Source of the DNA: an uncultured Blautia sp.
GTDB taxonomy: Bacteria; Bacillota; Clostridia; Lachnospirales; Lachnospiraceae
Reading direction: 5' to 3'
DNA: 13,045 nucleotides
Assembly: GCA_900541345.1 (NCBI GenBank)
Contig: UQJE01000069.1
Coordinates: 1-13,045, forward strand
Shown here: piece by piece, positions 6,905 to 13,045 of the stretch
How positions within the stretch are numbered: position 1 is the first letter of the stretch
How the letters are laid out: each line of letters starts with the position of its first letter
The notes under the pieces: model-generated
What the model was told of the DNA's origin: nothing
The model's input: only the letters and a program-made list of their open reading frames with translations
Databases searched by the model: none
Made by a program: the position numbers and the translations under genes

Positions 6905-6921
6905 GCCTTTTCCTGACTTTT

Positions 6922-9168
6922 TCAGATTCTTGGCTTAATTCCCTTCGTATCTCTCTTTCCAAGACGTACTTTATGAAGTGGATATTCTTTATTTCCATAA
7001 GAAATCGAATATTCTTTATGTCCTTCCAGAAGATATGCATGTTCCAGTTTATCTCCTTCTGCAAGTTTCATTCCTCTCACACCAACCGCCGTCTTTTTCA
7101 TGGAAGTCACTTCCTGTTTCAAAAATCTCAAAAAGCTTCCGCCGGTGCTTTGCAGAACCACATGCTCCATCTCATCTGCAGGCGCCACAAAAATAAGCCT
7201 GTCTCCCTCTGTAAGCTTCGTAGAAGCAATTGTTCGTTTTGATACGTTAAATTCTGCTCCGTCCACCAGCTTGCACATGGACATTTCCGTAACAAAAAGA
7301 AGTTTGCTCTGGCCGATTCTGGAAACAGGAGCAACATAAAGCATCTGCTCTGCTCCGCTGTCATAATTACTCAGATTGTCTGCCGGAATGCCCTTGTCAC
7401 GGAAACGTCCCATAGGAATATCTGCCGCCTTTATAGTGTGCATTTTTCCCGCATCTGTGAAAACACAGATTTTATCTGTATTCATACAGGTAAACACGAA
7501 TTTATTTTCACCGTGGGCAGCTTCTTTATTTCTCTCATAAGCCGCTTTGTCAATGAGCTTCATATATCCGAAACGGTCCATCAGGAAGCATACTTCCATC
7601 TCTTCCATCTTTTTCTCTTCGTAAACGGCTTCTTCTCCATTTTCAATCACCGTCTTTCTTGGGGTTCCATACTCTTTTTTGATAGAATCCAGTTCTTTTG
7701 TAATCACACCTGCCATAGAATCGTAATTTTCCAGAATATCCTGGTAACATTCTATATTTTTCATGGTTTTTTCGTATTCGGCTTCCAGAGCCTCCATTTC
7801 CAGACCAATCAGACGGTAAAGGCGCATATCCAGAATCGCAGTCGCCTGATTTTCTGTAAAACAAAGTTTTGACGCCGCCTTCTCACTTGCCTTTGTCCGG
7901 AAACGGATTCCTTCTGTCACACCACTCACAAGACACTTCTTTACCTGTTCCCGGTTCTTACTGCCACGAAGGATTTCAATGATCAGGTCAATCACATCAC
8001 ACGCTTTAATAAGACCTTCCTGAATTTCTTTTTTCTCCAGTTCTCTTGAAAGAAGCGTATTATATTTTCTTGTGGTGATTTCAAAAAGAAATTCCACATG
8101 GTACTCGATTACTTTTTTTAGACTTAAAGTCTCCGGTCTTCCGTTTGCTACGGCAAGCATATTCACGCCAAAAGTATCCTCAAGTCTTGTTTTTTTGTAA
8201 AGCATATTTGTAAGATTTTCCACATCTGCGTCGCGTTTCAGCTCCAGCACAATGCGGATTCCCTCTTTGGAGGACTGATTGGAAATATCTAGAATATCCG
8301 TAGTTTTTTTTGTCTCTACAAGAGTTGCCACATCATTCAAAAACTTTCCGATATTAGCTCCCAGCATAGTATACGGAATTTCTGTGATCACAAGCTGGCG
8401 TCTGCCGCCTTTTAATTTTTCAACCTCTACTTTTCCCCGAAGACGGATTTTTCCGGTTCCCGTTTCATATATTTTCAGAAGTTCGTCTTTATTAATGACG
8501 ATTCCCCCCGTTGGAAAATCCGGGCCTTTTAAATAGCGCATCAGCCCTTTTACACTGATGTCATTATTTTTCATATAGGCTTTTACTGCATCTGTCACTT
8601 CACCCAGATTGTGCGGTGGAATACTGGTCGCCATACCGACTGCAATTCCCTCCGCTCCATTCACAAGGAGATTGGGAATCCGTACAGGAAGAACCTCCGG
8701 TTCTTTCTCTGTCTCATCAAAGTTCGGGAGAAAATCCACCACATTTTTATCAAGATCCTCAAGGAACACCTCCTGGGTCAGCTTTTCCAGACGTGCTTCT
8801 GTATATCGCATGGCAGCTGCGCCGTCTCCCTCTATGGAACCGAAGTTTCCATGACCGTCCACAAGTGTTTTTCCCTTTTTAAATTCCTGCGCCATAACAA
8901 CAAGCGCCTCATAAATAGAACTGTCTCCATGCGGATGGTATTTACCCATCGTATCTCCCACAATACGGGCACATTTCCTGTAAGGTCTGTCGTAACGGAT
9001 TCCAAGTTCATACATATCATAAAGCGTTCTTCTCTGCACCGGCTTTAAACCGTCCCGCACATCAGGAAGGGCTCTTGATACAATTACACTCATGGCATAG
9101 TCGATATAAGACTTCTGCATGATTTCCGAGTAATCTGTGCGAATAATATTGTCCTGTTTTGTTTCCAT
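6922..9168 (-). CDS. parC: Type IIA DNA topoisomerase subunit A, gyrase-like core without GyrA box (probable ParC)
   Basis: This 748-residue protein is the DNA-cleaving subunit of a type IIA topoisomerase. The core has ARIVGDTMGKYHPHGDSSIYE (quinolone-determining region, S83 and E87), DGHGNFGSIEGDGAAAMRYTEARL with catalytic tyrosine Y122, and the tower and coiled-coil regions to about residue 505. The C-terminal part looks like about five beta-pinwheel blades. The core resembles GyrA (GKYHPHGD, DGHGNFGS), but the GyrA box (QRRGGxG) expected in the first blade is absent: residues 546-556 read RNKEAAHGENK. The protein is also shorter than typical GyrA (about 800-870). Decatenation or relaxation (topo IV) is therefore more likely than negative supercoiling. 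The ATG at 9168 has AGGAG 11 nt upstream; a TTG at 9174 with 5-nt spacing is possible. It follows the B subunit by 14 nt. Confidence 0.88.
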   Translation of the reverse strand: METKQDNIIRTDYSEIMQKSYIDYAMSVIVSRALPDVRDGLKPVQRRTLYDMYELGIRYDRPYRKCARIVGDTMGKYHPHGDSSIYEALVVMAQEFKKGKTLVDGHGNFGSIEGDGAAAMRYTEARLEKLTQEVFLEDLDKNVVDFLPNFDETEKEPEVLPVRIPNLLVNGAEGIAVGMATSIPPHNLGEVTDAVKAYMKNNDISVKGLMRYLKGPDFPTGGIVINKDELLKIYETGTGKIRLRGKVEVEKLKGGRRQLVITEIPYTMLGANIGKFLNDVATLVETKKTTDILDISNQSSKEGIRIVLELKRDADVENLTNMLYKKTRLEDTFGVNMLAVANGRPETLSLKKVIEYHVEFLFEITTRKYNTLLSRELEKKEIQEGLIKACDVIDLIIEILRGSKNREQVKKCLVSGVTEGIRFRTKASEKAASKLCFTENQATAILDMRLYRLIGLEMEALEAEYEKTMKNIECYQDILENYDSMAGVITKELDSIKKEYGTPRKTVIENGEEAVYEEKKMEEMEVCFLMDRFGYMKLIDKAAYERNKEAAHGENKFVFTCMNTDKICVFTDAGKMHTIKAADIPMGRFRDKGIPADNLSNYDSGAEQMLYVAPVSRIGQSKLLFVTEMSMCKLVDGAEFNVSKRTIASTKLTEGDRLIFVAPADEMEHVVLQSTGGSFLRFLKQEVTSMKKTAVGVRGMKLAEGDKLEHAYLLEGHKEYSISYGNKEYPLHKVRLGKRDTKGIKPRI

Positions 9169-9182
9169 AATCAATCTATCTC

Positions 9183-11108
9183 CTAAATATCAAGCTCTGC
9201 GTCCTGTGCATGTTCATAAATAAATGCCTTTCTCGGAGGAACTTCGCTTCCCATAAGAATTTCCGTAACGCTGGAAGCAAGACGGGCGTCCTCGATTTCC
9301 ACGCGCTTCATCATTCTCGTTTCCGGATTTAAAGTAGTATCCCAAAGCTGCTGGGCATCCATCTCGCCAAGACCTTTATATCTCTGAAGAGTAAAAGTTC
9401 CCGACTTATGGGTTTTCCGGTAACGCTCAAGCGCCTTGTCATCATAGAGATATTCCTCCGGCCCCTTTTTCGGCATTACTTTATATAAAGGCGGCATGGC
9501 AATATACACATGCCCCTCATAAATCAGCTCCGGCATAAAGCGGTAAAATAGGGTAAGAAGAAGGGTGGAAATATGAGCGCCGTCCACATCCGCATCTGCC
9601 ATGATCACAATTTTATCGTAACGGAGCTTTGTAATATCGAAATCATTTCCATATCCTTCGGAAAAACCGCACCCAAAAGCATTGATCATAGTTTTAATCT
9701 CCGCATTTGCCAGGACCTTGTCAATCGTTGCTTTTTCTACGTTCAGAATTTTTCCTCTGATCGGAAGGATTGCCTGATAATTTCTGTCTCTTGCTGTTTT
9801 CGCAGAACCACCGGCAGAATCTCCCTCCACAATAAAAATCTCACAGAGAGCCGGATCTTTTTTCTCACAGTTCGCAAGTTTTCCGTTAGAATCAAAGGAA
9901 TACTTCTGCTTCGTGAGAAGATTCGTCTTCGCACGTTCTTCTGTTTTTCGTATTTTCGCTGCTTTTTCCGCACAGGAAAGCACTGCCTTTAAAACCTCAA
10001 GATTCCTGTCAAAATAAAGGACAAGCTGTTCTCCCATCACTTTTCCTGTTGCTCTTGCCGCATCCTGGTTGTCAAGTTTTGTCTTTGTCTGTCCCTCAAA
10101 CCTTGGCGCCGGGTGCTTAATAGAAACAACAGCAGTCATTCCGTTTCGAATATCCGCACCTGTAAAATTAGCATCTTTGTCTTTGAGAACGCCAATTTCA
10201 CGGGCATACGTATTCATAACCGTCGTAAAGGTTGTCTTAAAACCGGTAAGATGAGTCCCTCCCTCTGCATTATAAATATTATTGCAGAATCCAAGAACAT
10301 TTTCCCGAAATTCATTTGTAAACTGAAACGCAGCCTCTACCTGGATTCCCTCTGCCTCACCTTTTATATAAACAGGCTCGTGCAGCGTTTCCACATTGTG
10401 GTTCAGATCACGGATAAAGCCGATAATTCCCTCCGGCTCATGGAACTCGATTTTTTCCGGTTCGTCTTTTCTTTTGTCCTCAAAACAAATAGTAAGCTCG
10501 GGATTTAGGTATGCTGTTTCATGAAGGCGGCTTTTGACTTCTGTTGCGGAGAATCTTGTCTTTTCAAAAATCTCCGGATCAGGAAGAAAATTAATGCAGG
10601 TTCCTGTCTGTTTTGTTCTTCCAAGCTTTGGAAGCAGTCCCTCTTCCAACTCAAGTGCAGGAATTCCCCTCTCATAATAATCATGGTGAACATATCCGTC
10701 CCTGCTGATTTTTATATCAAGATATGTGGACAGAGCATTGACAACAGAAGAACCTACGCCATGAAGACCACCGCTTGTCTTATACGCAGAATTGTCAAAT
10801 TTTCCTCCTGCATGTAAGGTCGTAAAAACAAGACGCTCTGCGGAAACGCCTTTTTCGTGCATATCTACAGGAATCCCTCTTCCGTTATCTTCCACTGTAC
10901 AGGACCCGTCTTTTTCCAACACTACATGAATCCTGCTGCAGTATCCTGCAAGGTGTTCGTCCACTGCATTATCTACAATTTCATATATCAGATGGTTCAG
11001 TCCTTTTCTGGAAACACTTCCTATATACATACCAGGACGTTTTCTTACTGCCTCCAGTCCTTCCAGAACAGAAATACTGGCTGCGTCATAGATGTTCTTT
11101 TTTGGCAT
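9183..11108 (-). CDS. parE: Type IIA DNA topoisomerase subunit B (ParE/GyrB family)
   Basis: The ATPase subunit paired with the A subunit downstream. The 641-residue protein has the GHKL ATPase motifs EIVDNAVDEH (E43), DNGRGIP (74-80) and GGLHGVG (113-119), a transducer domain, and the TOPRIM motifs EGDSAGGSAK (428-437) and DADVDGAH (505-512) that hold the cleavage-site metal. It also has the C-terminal QRYKGLGEMD (575-584). VDGAH and GKILNVEKA are closer to GyrB than to most Gram-positive ParE proteins, so the gyrB/parE name is uncertain and rests on the partner's missing GyrA box. The length lacks the GyrB insert of Gram-negative enzymes. The ATG at 11108 has AAAGGA 8 nt upstream. An open frame upstream to 11210 is rejected because its start codon is the -35 box of the promoter. 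Confidence 0.88.
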   Translation of the reverse strand: MPKKNIYDAASISVLEGLEAVRKRPGMYIGSVSRKGLNHLIYEIVDNAVDEHLAGYCSRIHVVLEKDGSCTVEDNGRGIPVDMHEKGVSAERLVFTTLHAGGKFDNSAYKTSGGLHGVGSSVVNALSTYLDIKISRDGYVHHDYYERGIPALELEEGLLPKLGRTKQTGTCINFLPDPEIFEKTRFSATEVKSRLHETAYLNPELTICFEDKRKDEPEKIEFHEPEGIIGFIRDLNHNVETLHEPVYIKGEAEGIQVEAAFQFTNEFRENVLGFCNNIYNAEGGTHLTGFKTTFTTVMNTYAREIGVLKDKDANFTGADIRNGMTAVVSIKHPAPRFEGQTKTKLDNQDAARATGKVMGEQLVLYFDRNLEVLKAVLSCAEKAAKIRKTEERAKTNLLTKQKYSFDSNGKLANCEKKDPALCEIFIVEGDSAGGSAKTARDRNYQAILPIRGKILNVEKATIDKVLANAEIKTMINAFGCGFSEGYGNDFDITKLRYDKIVIMADADVDGAHISTLLLTLFYRFMPELIYEGHVYIAMPPLYKVMPKKGPEEYLYDDKALERYRKTHKSGTFTLQRYKGLGEMDAQQLWDTTLNPETRMMKRVEIEDARLASSVTEILMGSEVPPRKAFIYEHAQDAELDI

Positions 11109-11141
11109 TCTTCCATTCCTTTCTAAAACTTGCACATTTAA

Positions 11142-11167
11142 AACCGGCACTTTAAAAAGTGCCGGTT
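11142..11167 (-). promoter_or_regulatory. Hairpin in the parE leader, possibly also a weak terminator
   Basis: A perfect 10-bp inverted repeat (AACCGGCACT / AGTGCCGGTT) with a 6-nt A/T loop begins about 10 nt after the predicted parE transcription start (about 11176). On the minus strand it is followed by TTAAATG, giving at most four T residues, which is weak for a terminator. It may stabilise the 5' end of the topoisomerase mRNA, or trim transcripts running through from the secreted-protein gene, which has no other terminator. Structure is seen; roles are inference. Confidence 0.6.
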
Positions 11168-11181
11168 CATTTTCTTTCCAT

Positions 11182-11210
11182 ATTGTATACCAGAAAACAT
11201 GTTTGGTCAA
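11182..11210 (-). promoter_or_regulatory. Sigma-A promoter of the parE-parC operon
   Basis: The minus strand carries the -35 box TTGACC (11205-11210) and the -10 box TACAAT (11182-11187) with a 17-nt spacer, close to consensus. The -35 box begins only 5 nt after the stop codon of the upstream gene. Transcription should start near 11176, giving a leader of about 68 nt with the hairpin at 11142-11167. Confidence 0.82.
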
Positions 11211-11215
11211 TATTT

Positions 11216-12751
11216 TTATTTTATTTTTATATTTTTCACACCGCTCCAGTTGGAATAAATCCGCTCTCCATTTGTATTTTTAAATGTCCTTACACGAACA
11301 TAACATCTGGAACCGCTCTTCATATCTGTTCTGGAGTAACTGGAAACCGCCGGGTTTTTTACAGAATAGCTCTTTGCACCCTTCATATCTGCGGAAGTAC
11401 TGCACTGAATCTGATAGCCGTCCACGTCTTTTTCTCCTCTGTATCGAATATTAAGACAGCCCTTTTTCTCGCTTTGAAGCTTTGTAACAACTGTGGGTTT
11501 TGGAGTGACTGTCAGAGTAATCGTTCTGGAAGCTCCGTTATAATTCCCGCTTTCTTTCGTATATGCCGTAATTTTTACTTCCCCTACTTTATGAAACGTG
11601 ACTTTTCCCCAGCTCGTCACAGAAGCTACATCCGGATTATCAGATTTATAGCTGAATTTTCCCGTTTTATTTCCCTGGATAATTTTTGCCTTCAAGGTAA
11701 CGGTTTTGCTGTCAATCCGCTTTTCCATATCAGAAAGCGAAATGGTCTGATTTCCTTTTACAATCTTATACTCCTCAATTTTATTTCCTTCATAGGAATC
11801 ACCCTTCAGTGTAACAGCAAGCGTATAAGTACCCGGCTTCTTACTTTCTCCCGGATAAGTAACCTGATAGCACTCTGTCGGAATAATCCTGTCATCTTTA
11901 TCCCTGAGAACTACCTCCGGTTTCCTATTTGTTCCATTGTAGCTATATTCCTTTTCGAAAAGAGAAACTTCTTCCACATGGGGAATTACTTTATTCTCTT
12001 TTTCTTTTTTGCAGACTGTACAGGTTGTTTTCATACTTCCGTCCTTTTCAAAGGAGGCCTTTTGAATTTCTGTTTTATATTTATGCCCAAGAGCCGGAAT
12101 TTCTTGTATACTTTCTTTTTTTATTGTGTCGCATACGCTGCAGTGAATGCTTTTCTGTCCTTTCTCCTCACAGGCAGGCTCTTTATCTGTCACATACTCT
12201 TTTTCCCATTCATGGGGTTTTGCCTGGATGATATCCCTCTTTTCTGTCTTTCCGCAGTTTTTACAGATATATTCTGTAAATCCTTCTGATTTACAGGTGG
12301 ATTCTATTGTTTTTCCTTTTTCAAATTCATGTGCCTTCACTTCTGCCAGATAATCAAAGGTCGTTTTGCTCTCGTCGTGAATAAAGGCAACTTTATAACT
12401 GCCCTCTTTTGCAAAAGAAACCTCGTACTCATATTTGTATTGTACATAGTCTCCTGTCTGGATTTTACTGTAGCCTTTATTTTTGATCACAGCGTCCGGT
12501 GAATCGCATTCTGTGCGCACCGGTCCCTCACCTGTCACTGTAAAATAAACGCGCGCACTCTGATCTGGGCAAAGGATCTCTCTTTCTGCTGTTTCTGAAC
12601 TCTCCTGTGTCTTTACCCCTTCCGCCTGTTCCGCACTTTCCGGACTCAATTCGATTGTACTCCCATCTGTCAGTTCTTCTGCATTTGCCGTGTATAACGG
12701 GGCTGCCATCATCACAGAAGCCAGCAGAAACGGTAATAATTTTCTCTTCAT
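11216..12751 (-). CDS. Secreted multidomain protein with His/Cys repeats, Ig-like and FN3-like domains; function unknown
   Basis: The 511-residue product starts with a signal peptide (MKRKLLPFLLASVMMAAPLYTANA, likely cut after residue 24). No specific function is recognised. Domains in order: an Ser/Glu-rich linker, a beta-sandwich-like region (about 58-140), three His/Cys repeats (141-261), an MBG-like domain (about 262-332), a bacterial Ig-like domain (about 334-418; FSYKSDNPDVASV and the GKVTFHKVGEVKITA strand), and an FN3-like end domain (about 419-511). The repeats read H-x11-C-x9-CxxC, H-x13-C-x9-CxxC and H-x20-CxxC, the third having Phe in place of the first Cys. There is no LPxTG motif, transmembrane segment or enzyme motif, so it is probably released or held by non-covalent contacts. 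The ATG at 12751 has GGGAGG 7 nt upstream; an ATG at 12799 is rejected. Confidence 0.85.
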   Translation of the reverse strand: MKRKLLPFLLASVMMAAPLYTANAEELTDGSTIELSPESAEQAEGVKTQESSETAEREILCPDQSARVYFTVTGEGPVRTECDSPDAVIKNKGYSKIQTGDYVQYKYEYEVSFAKEGSYKVAFIHDESKTTFDYLAEVKAHEFEKGKTIESTCKSEGFTEYICKNCGKTEKRDIIQAKPHEWEKEYVTDKEPACEEKGQKSIHCSVCDTIKKESIQEIPALGHKYKTEIQKASFEKDGSMKTTCTVCKKEKENKVIPHVEEVSLFEKEYSYNGTNRKPEVVLRDKDDRIIPTECYQVTYPGESKKPGTYTLAVTLKGDSYEGNKIEEYKIVKGNQTISLSDMEKRIDSKTVTLKAKIIQGNKTGKFSYKSDNPDVASVTSWGKVTFHKVGEVKITAYTKESGNYNGASRTITLTVTPKPTVVTKLQSEKKGCLNIRYRGEKDVDGYQIQCSTSADMKGAKSYSVKNPAVSSYSRTDMKSGSRCYVRVRTFKNTNGERIYSNWSGVKNIKIK

Positions 12752-12811
12752 GTTAAATCCTCCCTTTCTTTTTCTCAGATATTTCCTGGTTTGCTGCATT
12801 TTGTTGCTTTT

Positions 12812-12839
12812 ATTATACTACTTTTTTCCTGGAACTCAA
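12812..12839 (-). promoter_or_regulatory. Promoter of the secreted-protein gene
   Basis: On the minus strand a perfect -10 box TATAAT (12812-12817) has a TTGAGT -35 box (12834-12839) 16 nt upstream. Transcription should start near 12805, giving a leader of about 55 nt with the GGGAGG ribosome binding site at 12759-12764. An ATG at 12797-12799 would fall within the first bases of the mRNA with no ribosome binding site, which supports the start at 12751. Confidence 0.72.
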
Positions 12840-12893
12840 GCCGCTTCCCTTTAAAAAACAGCACTTTTCTGCCGTTCATTGTCGGTATTTTTA

Positions 12894-12911
12894 AAAAAAT
12901 TAAAATTTTTT
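12894..12911. other. A/T palindrome between divergent promoters
   Basis: An 18-bp A/T-only stretch forms a perfect inverted repeat, AAAAAATT and AATTTTTT around a central AA. It lies between the secreted-protein promoter and the tRNA promoter, ending 10 bp before the tRNA -35 box. A-tracts in this position commonly act as UP elements or bend DNA. The rest of the 12752-12990 gene-free stretch holds only the two promoters and a leader. Confidence 0.5.
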
Positions 12912-12921
12912 CAAAAAAGGC

Positions 12922-12950
12922 TTGCATTTTATCAAAACTTGTTATATACT
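12922..12950 (+). promoter_or_regulatory. Sigma-A promoter of tRNA-Glu
   Basis: On the plus strand the -35 box TTGCAT (12922-12927) and -10 box TATACT (12945-12950) are separated by 17 nt. A-rich sequence directly upstream (12893-12918) resembles an UP element, fitting a strong stable-RNA promoter. The start should be near 12957, about 34 nt before the mature tRNA. The -35 box sits in a 15-nt block also found at the rimP promoter. Confidence 0.8.
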
Positions 12951-12990
12951 AAGCAAGACGGTTGAGACAACACAAAAACATATGACATAA

Positions 12991-13045
12991 GGCCAGTTGG
13001 TCAAGGGGTTAAGACGCCGCCCTCTCACGGCGGAAACACGGGTTC
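12991..13045 (+). tRNA. tRNA-Glu, anticodon CTC (3' end outside window)
   Basis: The first 55 nt of a tRNA are visible. GGCCAGT forms the 5' acceptor strand, followed by TG and the D-arm with GG in the loop. The anticodon stem CCGCC/GGCGG encloses the loop CTCTCAC, with anticodon CTC at 13024-13026, which reads GAG (Glu). A short variable region (AAACA) leads to CGGGTTC, the start of the T-arm. The window ends inside the T-loop, so the last T-arm bases, the 3' acceptor strand and any following tRNA genes are not seen. The overall sequence fits bacterial tRNA-Glu. It is the only plus-strand gene in the window. Confidence 0.93.

Noticed and set aside
11109..11210. An N-terminal extension of the topoisomerase B subunit by 34 residues.
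   Set aside because: The start codon would be the TTG of the -35 box, and the extension covers the -10 box and leader hairpin. GyrB/ParE proteins start near MPKKNIYDAASISVLEGLE, which has its own AAAGGA site.
11159..12289. A 376-codon plus-strand open frame opposite the secreted-protein gene.
   Set aside because: The minus-strand gene has a signal peptide, promoter, ribosome binding site and recognisable domains. The antisense frame starts at the leader hairpin and has none of these.
1..13045. Mobile elements, CRISPR arrays, phage genes, defence or toxin-antitoxin systems, and a hidden new multi-gene system.
   Set aside because: All coding space is filled by core housekeeping genes plus one secreted protein. 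No transposase, integrase, regular repeat array or cryptic gene cluster could be seen on either strand. The tRNA 3' end, a typical integration site, is outside the window.

Overview
The window looks like core chromosome of a low-to-moderate GC Gram-positive anaerobe, most likely a gut Clostridia member of the Lachnospiraceae type. The evidence is the Bacillota gene order rimP-nusA-ylxR-ylxQ-infB-rbfA-nrnA-truB, strong AGGAGG-type ribosome binding sites, sigma-A promoters with 17-bp spacers, and a secreted protein built from CxxC, Ig-like and FN3-like modules of a kind common in that family. All protein genes lie on the minus strand; the only plus-strand gene is a tRNA cut by the right edge.

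Layout in transcription order (right to left). (1) 12991-13045, plus strand: 5' part of tRNA-Glu(CTC) with its own promoter. (2) 11216-12751: a secreted multidomain protein of unknown function, transcribed divergently from the tRNA. (3) 6922-11108: the two subunits of a type IIA DNA topoisomerase (B then A), with their own promoter and a 5' leader hairpin. The catalytic cores look gyrase-like, but the A subunit lacks a GyrA box, so topoisomerase IV activity is the better guess. (4) 1-6790: the translation/transcription operon rimP, nusA, ylxR (rnpM), ylxQ, infB, rbfA, nrnA and truB (truB runs off the left edge). It starts from a good promoter at 6876-6904 and has a perfect 12-bp hairpin in its leader.

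The rimP operon couples 30S ribosome maturation (RimP, RbfA), transcription elongation and termination (NusA), two small RNA-binding proteins (YlxR, YlxQ), translation initiation (IF2), nanoRNA turnover (NrnA) and tRNA pseudouridylation (TruB). The genes are packed tightly: 4-nt and 14-nt overlaps at nusA/ylxR/ylxQ and gaps of 9 to 38 nt elsewhere, so translational coupling is likely.

No mobile element, CRISPR array, defence cassette or clearly new multi-gene system is visible. The points worth a second look are regulatory or domain-level: the rimP leader hairpin that mimics the rimP ribosome binding site, a 15-nt -35 block shared by the rimP and tRNA promoters, the gyrase-like topoisomerase without a GyrA box, a possible internal start in infB, and the His-Cys repeats of the secreted protein. 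The longest stretch without a gene is about 240 nt (12752-12990) and holds two divergent promoters and an A/T palindrome.
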